From JAXMCI01 sp046349435 (GTDB lineage Bacteria > Pseudomonadota > Alphaproteobacteria > Dongiales > Dongiaceae), in NCBI GenBank assembly GCA_046349435.1, contig JAXMCI010000026.1:1-64000 (forward strand): a stretch of 64,000 bases of DNA, read 5' to 3'. How positions within the stretch are numbered: position 1 is the stretch's first letter; each line of letters opens with the position of its first letter. The notes below the pieces were generated by a model, which worked only from the letters and a program-made list of their open reading frames with translations, was not told the DNA's origin and did not search any database. Made by a program: the position numbers and the translations under genes. This document shows positions 8,721 to 18,142 of the stretch, in pieces.

Positions 8721-9758
8721 TCAGGCGAACGCCGGCACGACGTGCTTGACGAAGAGCTCGAGCGAGCGCTTCTGCTCCTTCAGCCCGAGGCCGAGGCTGG
8801 CATAGTAGGTGAACTGGTCGACGCCGAGCGCGTCGTAGAGCTTCAGCTTGGCGATCACCTCGTCGGGCGTGCCGAACATCAGGTTGTCGTGCAGCATGCG
8901 CGGGTCGTACTCGGTGCGGTTGGCGATCGCCGCGAGGTCGGCCTCCTGCGGGAAGCCGTTGACCACCCCGCCGATGTTCTTGAACAGCGTCTCGAACTGG
9001 GCGAGCTGGCGCTGCGCGGCGCGCACCGGGACCATCCAGTCCTCCTTGCGGTCATAGACCACGGTGTGCCGCATCATCGCGAAGACCGGCCGCGTCCGGC
9101 CCGGGTTGGCGGCCATCGCCTCGTCGAGCCGCGACTTGTAGAGCTCGGCCTCGCTCATCGGCCGGGTCAGCGGCCAGGACATGATGTTGAGGCCGTGCTT
9201 GACGGCGAAGTCGTAGGTGATGGGCGCGCGTGCGGCGACCCAGATCGGCGGGTGCGGCTTCTGCACCGGCTTCGGCACCGAGGTCGCCGTCGGGAAGGAC
9301 CAGAACTCGCCCTTGTGCTCGACGTCGCCCTGCCACAGCGCCTGGATCAGCGGCAGCGCCTCCTGCATGTAGCGCCAGCCGTCCGACTGCTTGAGGCCGG
9401 GATGCATGCGGTCGAACTCGCGCTGGTAGGCGCCCGAGCCGATGCCGAACTCGAGCCGCCCGCCGGTCAGCAGGTCGGTCATCGCCGCCTCGCCGGCCAG
9501 CCGGATCGGGTGCCAGTAGGGCGCCACGGCGACCGCGGTGCCGAGCCGGATCTTGTCGGTGTGGCAGCCCCACCAGGTGAGGATCTGGAAGGGGTCGGGG
9601 GCGATCGTCATCTCGAGCGCGTGGTGCTCGGCCGCCCAGGCGATGTGGAAGCCGCCGGCGTCCGCCATCTGCACCATCTCGAGCGTGTGGCGGGCGATCT
9701 CGCGCATGTCGATATCGTCGGCCATGCGCTCCATGTTGATGGCGAGCTGGAACTTCAT
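8721..9758 (-). CDS. LLM class flavin-dependent oxidoreductase (luciferase-like monooxygenase)
   Basis: 345 residues with the bacterial-luciferase TIM-barrel pattern: WAAEHHALEM, the GTAVAVAPYWHPIRLAGEAAMTD region, GRLEFGIGSGAYQREFDRM, and HPPIWVAARAP. Members use FMNH2 and O2 to oxidise small organic compounds. The substrate cannot be told. Its place between caiD-like and cdhC-like genes, and its divergence from the latter across a shared operator-rich region, suggests a step in the same quaternary-amine pathway. That is inference; no LLM enzyme is an established carnitine-route component that I know. Start at MKFQLAINME, preceded by ggggga. Confidence 0.8.
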   Translation of the reverse strand: MKFQLAINMERMADDIDMREIARHTLEMVQMADAGGFHIAWAAEHHALEMTIAPDPFQILTWWGCHTDKIRLGTAVAVAPYWHPIRLAGEAAMTDLLTGGRLEFGIGSGAYQREFDRMHPGLKQSDGWRYMQEALPLIQALWQGDVEHKGEFWSFPTATSVPKPVQKPHPPIWVAARAPITYDFAVKHGLNIMSWPLTRPMSEAELYKSRLDEAMAANPGRTRPVFAMMRHTVVYDRKEDWMVPVRAAQRQLAQFETLFKNIGGVVNGFPQEADLAAIANRTEYDPRMLHDNLMFGTPDEVIAKLKLYDALGVDQFTYYASLGLGLKEQKRSLELFVKHVVPAFA

Positions 9759-9848
9759 CGGCGCTCCCCCTGGCTGGGTTTCCGTCGGATCTGCTGCCGC
9801 GAGTGTTCCAGAGCCGGCCGGGACCGGTTGCAATCTTCCGACAGGCAA

Positions 9849-9913
9849 TGGCGAATTTTTCGCCACGCCGCCGCCGCGGCGCAAATTTCGCGAATCGTGG
9901 CGAAAACTTGCCA
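9849..9913. promoter_or_regulatory. Candidate operators: palindromes with TGGCGAA/TTCGCCA arms
   Basis: The divergent gap between the monooxygenase and the cdhC-like gene holds TGGCGAA-TTT-TTCGCCA (9849-9865, perfect 7-bp arms) and, at 9898-9913, TGGCGAAAACTTGCCA, an imperfect copy. A TTCGCGAA palindrome lies between them. This AT-rich patch stands out from its surroundings. The same TTTTCGCCA half-site recurs in the aldehyde-dehydrogenase/RidA divergent promoter near 19714, suggesting a common regulator. Confidence 0.5.
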
Positions 9914-9976
9914 ATCCTGGCGCGGGCTCCGGCACCACTATCGAATGCATCGCACGCGCAACCGGGGAGGACGGCG

Positions 9977-10861
9977 ATGAATTTCGAGGTGACGGTGACC
10001 TGCGCCGTGACGGGCGCGGGCGACACGCTGGGCCGCCATCCCGGCGTGCCGGTGACGCCGGAGCAGATCGCCGCCTCGACCATCGAGGCGGCCAAGGCGG
10101 GCGCCACCATCGCCCACATCCATGTCCGCGATCCGCGCACCGGCAAGGGCTCGCGCGACCCCGCGCTGTTCCGCGAGGTGGTCGACCGGGTGCGCTCGAG
10201 CGGCACCGACGTGGTGATCAACCTGACCGCCGGCATGGGCGGCGACTGGGTGCCGCGCGAGGACGATCCGTCGCTGCCGGGGCCCGGCACGGACATGATC
10301 GGCCCGGACCGGCGCCTCGCCCATGTCGAGCAGCTGCTGCCGGAGATCTGCAGCCTCGACTGCGGCACCATGAACTTCGGCAACGGCAACGAGATCTACA
10401 TCTCGACGCCGGCCTACCTGCGCAAGATGGCGGCGCTGATCAAGGGCTGGGGCGTCAAGCCGGAGATGGAGGTCTTCGAGCTCGGCCACATCCGCTTCGC
10501 CAGGCAGATGGTGGCCGAGGGGCTGATCGCCGCGCCGCCGATGTTCCAGCTCTGCCTCGGCATCCCCTGGGGCGCCGACCACACCGTCCAGACCATGGTG
10601 GCGATGCGCAACGAGCTGCCGCCCGACGCGGTCTGGGCCGGCTTCGGCATCTCGCGCATGCAGATGCCGATGGCGGCGGTCGCGGTCGCCATGGGCGGCA
10701 ACGTCCGGGTCGGGCTGGAGGACAACCTCTATCTCGACCGCGGCGTGCTGGCGACCAATGCGCAGCTGGTCGAGCGGGTGGTCGGCATCGTCGAGCGCAT
10801 GGGCGCGCGGGTGCTGACCCCGGCGCAGGCCCGCGCCAAGCTCGGGCTGCGCGGAGCCTAG
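9977..10861 (+). CDS. cdhC: BKACE family (DUF849) protein, 3-dehydrocarnitine cleavage enzyme-like
   Basis: 294 residues. BKACE enzymes condense a beta-keto acid with acetyl-CoA and cleave it. The CdhC type turns 3-dehydrocarnitine into betainyl-CoA and acetoacetate. The whole chain follows the CdhC pattern as I remember it: TCAVTGAGDTLGRHPGVPVTP, HIHVRDPRTGKGSRD, NLTAGMGGDW, LPEICSLDCGTMNFGN, CLGIPWGAD, WAGFGISRMQMPM and GGNVRVGLEDNLYLDRGVLA. The H-x-H and the C-terminal Glu-Asp motif are the Zn/active-site residues of the family. Start ATG 9977 has the ribosome site ggggagga. It heads the plus-strand operon with the ABC importer. Confidence 0.8.
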   Translation: MNFEVTVTCAVTGAGDTLGRHPGVPVTPEQIAASTIEAAKAGATIAHIHVRDPRTGKGSRDPALFREVVDRVRSSGTDVVINLTAGMGGDWVPREDDPSLPGPGTDMIGPDRRLAHVEQLLPEICSLDCGTMNFGNGNEIYISTPAYLRKMAALIKGWGVKPEMEVFELGHIRFARQMVAEGLIAAPPMFQLCLGIPWGADHTVQTMVAMRNELPPDAVWAGFGISRMQMPMAAVAVAMGGNVRVGLEDNLYLDRGVLATNAQLVERVVGIVERMGARVLTPAQARAKLGLRGA

Positions 10862-10865
10862 CCCC

Positions 10866-12059
10866 TTGGCGATGGCGCTGGCCGGCGACGCGGTGCCGGG
10901 CGAGGCCATGGCCGACGCCGCGGCCGGCGCGGCGTCGGGTCTCGCCGTCGAGCGGCTGGTCAAGCGCTTCGGCAGCGTCACCGCGGTCGATGCCGTCGAC
11001 CTCGAGGTCCGGCGCGGCGAGTTCCTGACGCTGCTCGGGCCCTCGGGCTCGGGCAAGACGACGCTGCTGATGATGATCGCCGGCTTCGTCGAGCCGAGCG
11101 CCGGCGAGATCCGGCTCGACGGCCGCGCCGTCACCCGGCTGCTGCCCGAGCAGCGCAATTTCGGCATGGTCTTCCAGGGCTATGCGCTGTTCCCGCACAT
11201 GACGGTGCGCGGCAACATCGCCTATCCGCTCGAGGTGCGCCGCCGGCCCAAGGCGGAGATCGCCGAGACCGTGCGGTCGACCCTGGAGCTGGTCCAGCTG
11301 CAGGGGCTGGCCGACCGCTATCCGCGCCAGCTCTCCGGCGGCCAGCAGCAGCGCGTCGCACTCGCCCGCGCGCTCTGCTTCCGCCCGCCGCTGCTGCTGC
11401 TCGACGAGCCTCTCGGCGCGCTCGACCGCAAGCTGCGCGGCGAGGTCCAGGAGCAGCTGAAGGAGCTGCACCGGCGGACCGGCACGACTTTCGTCTACGT
11501 CACCCACGACCAGGACGAGGCGCTGTCGATGTCGGATCGCATCGCCATCATGAACCAGGGCCGCATCGTCCAGGTCGGCACCCCGACCGAGCTCTACGAG
11601 CGGCCGGTCTCGCGCTTCGCCGCCGGCTTCCTCGGCAAGAGCAACTTCATCGCGGTGCGGGTCGCATCGCGGCAGGGCGCCGTCCTCGCCTGCGAGGCGG
11701 GCGGGCTCGGCCTGCGCCAGTCGGCGGCCGGCACCCCCGTCGCGGCCGGCGTCGCGGCGGGCGCGCGCGTCACGCTGGCGCTGCGGCCGGAGAAGATCGC
11801 GCTGCTCGACCGGCCGCCCGCCGACGCGGCCGGCAACGCGGTGCCGGCCCGGATTCTCCGCACCAGCTACTACGGCTCGGTGCTGGAGGTGCAGGCCGAT
11901 GCCGGCCCGCTGGGGGCGCTGATCGCGACCCTGCCGGCCTGGCGCAACGACCATCGCCATGCCGCCGGCCAGAGCGTCTGGCTGGCCTGGCCCGAGGATG
12001 CGGCCGTGATCGTGGCCGTCGACGGCGCCGAGGACAAGGGCGCGGACCAACCAGGCTGA
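10866..12059 (+). CDS. ABC transporter ATPase, spermidine/putrescine/betaine type (PotA-like)
   Basis: 397 residues from a TTG at 10866 (ATG at 10872 is an alternative). Walker A GPSGSGKTT, Q-loop FGMVFQGYALFPHM, signature LSGGQQQRVALARAL, Walker B LLLLDEPLGALD and H-loop YVTHDQDEA are all intact. A C-terminal TOBE-like domain starts around residue 260. It energises the importer made with the next three genes and sits 4 bases after the cdhC-like gene, so the probable cargo is a quaternary amine such as carnitine or gamma-butyrobetaine rather than a polyamine (inference from context). Confidence 0.9.
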   Translation: MAMALAGDAVPGEAMADAAAGAASGLAVERLVKRFGSVTAVDAVDLEVRRGEFLTLLGPSGSGKTTLLMMIAGFVEPSAGEIRLDGRAVTRLLPEQRNFGMVFQGYALFPHMTVRGNIAYPLEVRRRPKAEIAETVRSTLELVQLQGLADRYPRQLSGGQQQRVALARALCFRPPLLLLDEPLGALDRKLRGEVQEQLKELHRRTGTTFVYVTHDQDEALSMSDRIAIMNQGRIVQVGTPTELYERPVSRFAAGFLGKSNFIAVRVASRQGAVLACEAGGLGLRQSAAGTPVAAGVAAGARVTLALRPEKIALLDRPPADAAGNAVPARILRTSYYGSVLEVQADAGPLGALIATLPAWRNDHRHAAGQSVWLAWPEDAAVIVAVDGAEDKGADQPG

Positions 12060-12085
12060 GAACCGAAACAGAGGAGGACAGAATC

Positions 12086-13195
12086 ATGCAGGACAAGCCA
12101 TTCTTCCGCGAGCTGGCGCAGGACGGTGCGCGCGATTTCAAGGCCGGCCGGCTCGACCGCCGGCAGTTCCTGGCGCTCTGCGCGCTGGCCGGCGTGGTGC
12201 CGCAGCTGGTGGCGGCGGGCGACGCCGAGGCGGCGGCCAACGAGATCGTGATGTGGAACTGGGGCGGCGACGCCATCAAGTGCCACACCGACGCCTTCGG
12301 CGCGCCCTTCGCCAAGGATAGCGGCCTCGGCTTCAAGATCGACTCCTCCGGGCCGCTGCAGGGCAAGATCGTCGAGATGGTGAAGTCGGGCAATGTCACA
12401 GCGGACGTCGCCGACGCCGACGCCTTCGACGCCATCGCGCTCGGCAAGAAGGGCGACCTCGAGGCGATCGACTACAGCATCGTCAGCAAGGACAAGGTGC
12501 TGAAGGGCTTCGCCTGGGACTACGGCATCTCGATGGTGTTCTACGGCTACGCCTTCATGTACGACACCCAGAAGTTCAAGGACAACCCGCCCAGCACCTG
12601 GGCCGATTTCTGGGACACCAAGAAGTACCCGGGCAAGCGCTCGCTCTACAAATGGGCCAACGGCTCGATCGAGGCGGCGCTGATGGCCGACGGGGTCGCC
12701 AAGGACAAGGTCTATCCCTGCGACCTGCCGCGCGCGCTCGCCAAGATCAAGCAGATCAAGGCCGACACCTTCTACTGGGGCTCGGGCTCCGAGGCGCAGC
12801 AGATGGTGGTCAACGGCGACGTCTCGATGGGCATGGTGTGGCTGAACCGCGCCAAGATCGTCGAGAGCGACACCAACGGCCGCTACAAGCTCAACATGAA
12901 CCAGGCGATCGCCATGCCGGGCGCCTACATCGTGCCGAAGGGCAACCCGGCGGGCCGCGAGAACGTGATGAAGTTCATCGCCTCCTGCCAGACCCCGGAG
13001 CGGCAGATCGCGCTGCTCGAGTGCCACGGCATGACGCCGACCAATCCGGCGGCCTTCCCGCTGATCCCGGAGAATCTGAAGCGCTTCACCGTGACCTCGG
13101 CGGACAACATGGACAAGGTGCTGTTCAACGACCCCGTCTGGTGGGCCGACAATGGCGGCGACGCGGTGAACAAGTTCCTCGAGGCGATCGGCTGA
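12086..13195 (+). CDS. Periplasmic substrate-binding protein of PotD-type ABC importer
   Basis: 369 residues. The N-terminus has a twin-arginine-like export signal (LDRRQFLALCALAGVVPQ, residues about 27-45) after a 25-residue leader, common for this family in alphaproteobacteria. The mature domain begins NEIVMWNWGGDA and follows the type-II binding-protein fold, with YDTQKFKDNPPSTWADFWDTKKYPGKR in the hinge region. Trp- and Tyr-rich stretches (FYWGSGSEAQQ, PVWWADNGGDAV) would suit an aromatic box for a trimethylammonium group, but that is inference. The ribosome site agaggagga precedes the ATG at 12086. Confidence 0.85.
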   Translation: MQDKPFFRELAQDGARDFKAGRLDRRQFLALCALAGVVPQLVAAGDAEAAANEIVMWNWGGDAIKCHTDAFGAPFAKDSGLGFKIDSSGPLQGKIVEMVKSGNVTADVADADAFDAIALGKKGDLEAIDYSIVSKDKVLKGFAWDYGISMVFYGYAFMYDTQKFKDNPPSTWADFWDTKKYPGKRSLYKWANGSIEAALMADGVAKDKVYPCDLPRALAKIKQIKADTFYWGSGSEAQQMVVNGDVSMGMVWLNRAKIVESDTNGRYKLNMNQAIAMPGAYIVPKGNPAGRENVMKFIASCQTPERQIALLECHGMTPTNPAAFPLIPENLKRFTVTSADNMDKVLFNDPVWWADNGGDAVNKFLEAIG

Positions 13196-13241
13196 CGGCA
13201 GGGCTGCGGGGCGCGGGCGACGGGCGGGACCGGAGGGCAGC

Positions 13242-14081
13242 TTGCCCGGACGGCAGGCCTTCGGCTACCGGGCGATGGCGGCACCCCTGGTGCTGCTCGT
13301 CGCCGCGCTCTACAGCTGGCCGCTGCTGAAGATCCTCTGGCTCAGCGTCAGCGATCCCGAGCCGGGGCTCGGCAACTACCGCCAGCTGCTCGAGAGCGAG
13401 GGGCTGGCGCGGCTGCTCTGGACCACGGTCCGGATCTGCGCGATCACCACCGTGGCCAGCGTGCTCGCCGGCTACCTGCTGGCCTACGTCATGGTGCACA
13501 GCCGGGCCCGCCAGCGGCACTGGATGCTGACGCTGGTGATCATGTCCTTCTGGATCTCGGTGCTGGTGCGGGCCTTCGCCTGGCTCACCATCCTCGGGCG
13601 CAACGGGCTGGTGAACGGGCTGCTGATGTCGACCGGCCTGATCGCCGAGCCGCTGCCGCTGGTGCGCAACGAGCTCGGCGTGCTGATCGGCATGATCCAC
13701 TACATGACGCCCTACGCCACCCTGCCGCTGCTCGCCAGCATGCAGGGCATCGACGCGCGGCTGGCCAGCGCCTCGCGCAGCCTGGGCGCCGGCTCGTTCT
13801 ACACCTTCCGGCGCATCTTCCTGCCGCTCACCCTGCCCGGGCTGGCGGCGGCCGGCCTGCTGGTCTTCATCATCTCGCTCGGCTTCTACGTGACGCCGGC
13901 GATCCTCGGCGGCGGCAAGGTGCTGATGGTCGCCGAGTATGTCAGCGTCGAGGTGCTGGTGACGCTGCGCTGGGGCACCGCCGCGATGCTCGCCACGCTG
14001 CTGGTCGCCATCGTCTTCGTGCTGCTCTTCGTGCTGTCGCGCTTCATGAAGGCCTCGACCGCCTTCGGGGCGCGCGCATGA
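13242..14081 (+). CDS. ABC transporter permease, PotB type
   Basis: 279 residues with about six transmembrane helices. It carries the permease coupling loop that contacts the ATPase: ASRSLGAGSFYTFRRIFLPLTLPG, the EAA motif in its PotB/PotH form. The TTG at 13242 with cggaggg upstream is the likely start; an ATG at 13275 would shorten the first helix. It overlaps the next permease by ATGA. It forms the inner-membrane channel with PotC-like, PotA-like and the binding protein. Confidence 0.85.
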   Translation: MPGRQAFGYRAMAAPLVLLVAALYSWPLLKILWLSVSDPEPGLGNYRQLLESEGLARLLWTTVRICAITTVASVLAGYLLAYVMVHSRARQRHWMLTLVIMSFWISVLVRAFAWLTILGRNGLVNGLLMSTGLIAEPLPLVRNELGVLIGMIHYMTPYATLPLLASMQGIDARLASASRSLGAGSFYTFRRIFLPLTLPGLAAAGLLVFIISLGFYVTPAILGGGKVLMVAEYVSVEVLVTLRWGTAAMLATLLVAIVFVLLFVLSRFMKASTAFGARA

Positions 14082-14881
14082 GCGCGACGCGCGGCCGCTT
14101 CTGGGGCCTGCTGGTGGCCGGCGCCTGGCTGGTGGTGCTGTTCCTGGCGCTGCCGGCGCTGGTCGCCGTGCCGGTGTCGCTGACCCCCAAGCGCTATCTC
14201 TCGCTGCCCGAGGGCGGCCTGTCGCTGCGCCATTTCGAGACGCTGCTGACCAGCCCCGACTGGCTGCAGAGCGCGCTGCAGAGCCTGCTCATCGCGCTCG
14301 GCGCCATGGCGATCGCCACGGCCGCGGGCACGCTCTGCGCCATCAGCCTGTGGCGGCTCGCCTCGCGCTTCGGCGAGCTGCTGCGGGCCTTCCTGATGCT
14401 GCCGATGATCATCCCGCCGGTGATCTCGGCGATGGCCTTCTACCGCGCCTGGGTGCAGCTCGGCCTGATCGACAGCTATGCCGGGGTGATCGTCGCCCAC
14501 GCCATCCTGGGCGCGCCGGTGGTGCTGCTGACGGTGTCGGCCTCGCTCGCCCATTTCGATCCGCGGCTGGAGCAGGCTTCGCGCAGCCTGGGCGCCTCGC
14601 TCGCCACCACGGTGCGCCGGGTGATCCTGCCGGGCATCCGGCCCGGCGTCGTCGCCGGCGCCATCTTCGCCTTCATCCTGTCCTGGGACGAGGTGGTGGT
14701 CGCGCTCTTCATCGCCAAGTTCCGCATCTTCACGCTGCCGCGGCGGATGTGGGACGGCATCCGCGAGAACACCGACCCGGCGGTGGCGGCCGCCGCGGTG
14801 ATCCTGATCGCCATCACGCTCGCGGCGATCCTGCTGTCCGACCGGATCGCCAGCCGCCGGCGCGACGAGACGATTCCCTGA
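14078..14881 (+). CDS. ABC transporter permease, PotC type
   Basis: 267 residues, second inner-membrane permease of the importer. It has an N-terminal helix, a periplasmic loop with RYLSLPEGGLSLRHFETLL, and the EAA coupling motif QASRSLGASLATTVRRVILPGIRPG about 80 residues from the end, as in PotC/PotI. The ATGA overlap with the upstream permease implies translational coupling. The acyl-CoA dehydrogenase start is 18 bases downstream, so transporter and enzymes form one operon. Confidence 0.85.
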   Translation: MSATRGRFWGLLVAGAWLVVLFLALPALVAVPVSLTPKRYLSLPEGGLSLRHFETLLTSPDWLQSALQSLLIALGAMAIATAAGTLCAISLWRLASRFGELLRAFLMLPMIIPPVISAMAFYRAWVQLGLIDSYAGVIVAHAILGAPVVLLTVSASLAHFDPRLEQASRSLGASLATTVRRVILPGIRPGVVAGAIFAFILSWDEVVVALFIAKFRIFTLPRRMWDGIRENTDPAVAAAAVILIAITLAAILLSDRIASRRRDETIP

Positions 14882-14898
14882 CACCGGAAACGGAGACG

Positions 14899-16056
14899 AT
14901 GTCCCAATCATCGCACGAGCACGGCCTGCTGCTGGAGACGGTCCGCCGCTTCATGGCCGAGGAGATCCACCCGCACGAGGACCAGGTCGACCAGGAAGGC
15001 CGCGTGCCGATCGAGATCGGCCGGCGCATCGAGGCGCGATCCAAGGAGATCGGCCTGTTCGCCGCCAACCTGCCGGAGGCGATCGGCGGCGGCGGCCTCG
15101 ACTATGCCGGCATGCACATCATCGAGCGCGAGTTCGGCAAGACCAGCCACGCGCTGCACAGCTGGGTGGCGCGGCCGACCGAGATCCTGCTGGCCTGCCA
15201 GGGCGACCAGGTCGAGCGCTACCTGCTGCCCTGCGTCAGCGGCGCCAAGCGCGAGCTCTTCGCGCTGACCGAGCCGGACGCCGGCTCCGACTTCATGTCG
15301 ATGCGGAGCAACGCCCGGCGCGACGGCGCCGACTGGATCCTCAACGGCACCAAGCATTTCGTCTCGGGCCCGGTGATGCCCGACTTCGCCATCGTCTTCG
15401 CCGTCACCGGCCGGGACGAGGGGCCGCGCGGCGCGCGGCCGCGCGTCACCGCCTTCCTGGTCGATGTCGGCACGCCGGGCTTCGACATCGCGGTCGGCAG
15501 CAAATGCGTCAGCTATCGCGGCTACAACACCTTCCGCCTGTCCTTCGCCGACGTCCGGCTCGGGCCCGGCCAGGTGCTGGGCGAGGAGGGCGGCGGGCTC
15601 GAGCTCTCCGGCAAGTGGCTCGGCATGGGCCGGGTCTGGGTCGGCGCGTCCTGCTGCGGCAAGGCCGAGCGGCTGCTCGATCTGGCGACCTCCTGGGCGG
15701 CGACGCGCAAGCAGTTCGGCCAGCCGATCGGCCGCTTCCAGGGCACCGGCTTCAAGCTCGCCGACATGGCGACCGAGCTGCGTGCCGCCGACCTGCTGGT
15801 CGACGACGCGGTGCGCCGGGCCAACGAGAAGCGGATGACCGACGTCGACGCGGCGATGGTCAAGCTGTTCTGCTCGGAGATGCTGGGCCGCGTCGCCGAC
15901 GCCACGGTGCAGATCTATGGCGGCATGGGGCTGATGGAGGAGATGCCGATCCAGCGGCTGTGGCGCGATTCGCGGCTGGAGCGGATTTGGGACGGCACCT
16001 CGGAGATCCAGCGCCACATCATCAGCCGCGCCATCCTGCGGCCGCTCGGCGCGTGA
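14899..16056 (+). CDS. Acyl-CoA dehydrogenase, probably for betainyl-type acyl-CoA (CaiA/BcoB-like role)
   Basis: 385 residues with the full acyl-CoA dehydrogenase layout: N-terminal helical domain, FALTEPDAGSDFMSM (FAD/substrate loop), the beta-domain, and the C-terminal helices with ATRKQFGQPIGRFQ, QIYGGMGLMEEMPIQRLWRD and WDGTSEIQRHIISR. In context it would oxidise gamma-butyrobetainyl-CoA to crotonobetainyl-CoA, feeding the caiD-like dehydratase. Odd point: where many family members have the catalytic Glu (YEGT), this one has Asp (WDGT). Some branches carry the base elsewhere, so this is not proof of inactivity. Start from ATG 14899 with cggag upstream. Confidence 0.85.
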   Translation: MSQSSHEHGLLLETVRRFMAEEIHPHEDQVDQEGRVPIEIGRRIEARSKEIGLFAANLPEAIGGGGLDYAGMHIIEREFGKTSHALHSWVARPTEILLACQGDQVERYLLPCVSGAKRELFALTEPDAGSDFMSMRSNARRDGADWILNGTKHFVSGPVMPDFAIVFAVTGRDEGPRGARPRVTAFLVDVGTPGFDIAVGSKCVSYRGYNTFRLSFADVRLGPGQVLGEEGGGLELSGKWLGMGRVWVGASCCGKAERLLDLATSWAATRKQFGQPIGRFQGTGFKLADMATELRAADLLVDDAVRRANEKRMTDVDAAMVKLFCSEMLGRVADATVQIYGGMGLMEEMPIQRLWRDSRLERIWDGTSEIQRHIISRAILRPLGA

Positions 16057-18142
16057 CCCCGGCCAGGCGGGCCAACCTGCTGCGGCTGCTGCGGCCGCGG
16101 CACGTCGCGGCGATCGGCGGGCGCGACGCCGAGACGGTCGCCCGCGAATGCGCCCGCATCGGCTTCGCCGGCCGGTTCTGGCCGGTCAACCCGAAGCGGA
16201 CGGAGATCGCCGGCCATCGCTGCTACCCGACGGTCGAGGACCTGCCGGAGGCGCCCGACGCGGTGTTCCTGGCGATCCCGCGCGAGCCGGCGATCGAGAC
16301 GGTCGGCCGGCTCCGCGCCATGGGGGCGGGCGGCGTGGTCTGCTACACCGCGGGCTTCGGCGAGACCGGCGAGGCCGAGGCCGAGCGGCGGCTGCTGGAC
16401 GCCGCCGGCGACCTCGCGCTGGTCGGGCCGAACTGCTACGGGCTGATCAACTACGTCCACCGGGTGGCGCTGTGGCCGTTCGCCCATGGCGGCTTCTGCC
16501 CGGGCTACGGCGCGGCCATCGTCACCCAGAGCGGCATGCTCTCCTCCGACCTCACCATGAGCCAGCGCTCGGCGCCGCTCGCCTACATGGTCTCGGCCGG
16601 CAACCAGTCGGCGCTGCATCTCGAGGATTTCGTCGAGCTGCTCTGCCGGCAGCCCGAGGTGCGCGCCATCGGGCTGCATGTCGAGGGGCTGAAGAGCGTC
16701 GCCGGGTTCGAGCGCGCCGCGCTCGCGGCGCTCGACCGCGGCGTGCCGATCGTCGCGCTGAAGACCGGCACCTCGGCGATCGGGGCGGAGCTGACGGTGA
16801 GCCACACCGGCTCGCTCTCCGGCACCGGCGAGCTCTACCAGGCGCTGTTCGAGCGGCTGGGCGTGATCGCCGTCGACAGCCCGGCCCGGCTGCTGGAAAC
16901 CGTCAAGCTGCTCTCGGTCGCCGGCGTGCCGCGCGGCACCCGCATCGCCGGCTTCACCTGCTCGGGCGGCGGCGCCACCATGCTGGCCGACCATGGCGAG
17001 CGCATCGGGCTCGCCTTCCCGCGGCCGGCGCCGGCCACCGCCGCGACGCTGCGCGGCTGCTGCCGCACACCGCGACGGTGTCCAACCCGCTCGACTACAC
17101 GACGCCGATCTGGGGCGTGCCGGAGCGCACCCTGCCGGTGTTCAAGGCCTTCCTCGCCGACGGCTACGACGCGGCGGTGATCCTGCAGGACTTCCCGGCG
17201 CCCGGCCTCGACGAGAGCCGCCCCATTATCTCGCCGACTCCGACAGCTTCCTCGCGGCGGCGGCCGCGGCCTCGACGCCGGCGGCGGTGTGCAGCACCTG
17301 CCGGAGAACATGGACCGGGCGACCCGCGAGCATCTCGTGGCGCACGGCGTGGCGCCGATGCAGGGCCTGCACGAATGTCTCGACGCCATCGCCGCCGCCG
17401 CCTGGTACGGCGCCCGGCGGGCGGCGCTGGCGGCGGCCCCGCCGGCGCCGCTGCACCGGCCGCGCCGGCGGCTGCCGGCGCGGCGCTCGACGAGGCGGCG
17501 GCCAAGGCGGTACTGGCCGGGCTCGGCGTGCCGGTTCCGCCCGGCCGAGTCGTCGCCGGCGCCGAGGCGGCGGCGGCGGCCGACGCGCTCGGCTACCCGC
17601 TGGCGCTGAAGATGCTGGGCGAGCGGCTGCCGCACAAGACCGAGGCCGGCGCGGTGCGGCTCGGCCTCGGCGACGCCGCCGCGGTGGGAGCGGCGGTGGC
17701 GCGGATGCGCCGCGACGTCGCCGCCTACGACCCCGAGGCGCCGACCGACCGCTTCCTGCTCGAGCGCATGGTCGGGCCGCCGGTCGCCGAGCTGATGGTC
17801 AGCGTGCGGCGCGACCGCGACTTCGGCTTCGCCATGACGCTGGCCAGCGGCGGCGTGCTGGTCGAGCTGGTCGGCGACGCCGTCACCCTGCTGCTGCCGG
17901 CCGGCCGCGCCGAGATCGCGGCGGCGCTCGACCGCCTCAAGGTGGCGCGGCTGATGGCGGGGTTCCGCGGCCGCCCGGCCGCCGACCGCGACGCGGTGCT
18001 CGAGGTGCTCGAGCGCATCGCCGCGCGCGCCGCGGCACCCGACGCGGCGATCCTCGAGCTCGAGATCAACCCGCTGCTGCTGCTGCCGGACGGCGCCTGC
18101 GCCGTCGACGTGCTGCTGCGGCGGGCAGCGGCTACCGCATGA
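16053..18142 (+). pseudogene. ADP-forming acyl-CoA ligase (acetate-CoA ligase family), four apparent frameshifts
   Basis: About 690 residues once frames are joined. It starts at a GTG overlapping the dehydrogenase stop (GTGA). Domain order is typical of NDP-forming acyl-CoA synthetases: CoA-binding Rossmann domain (VAAIGGRDAET, VGPNCYGLIN), succinyl-CoA-ligase-like domain (VTQSGMLSSDLTM, SHTGSLSGTGELY with the conserved His, FTCSGGGATMLADHGERIG), then ATP-grasp (YPLALKMLGERLPHKTEAGAV, LELEINPLLLLPDGACAVDVLL). The frame drops one base near 17055, 17218, 17287 and 17440; all protein motifs resume intact after each. I infer it activates gamma-butyrobetaine or carnitine to the CoA ester. Sequencing error is the likeliest cause, though a real pseudogene is possible. 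Confidence 0.75.

Noticed and set aside
10866..14881. True spermidine/putrescine importer
   Set aside because: Sequence type matches Pot, but these importers also carry betaines and choline; the gene context argues for a quaternary amine.
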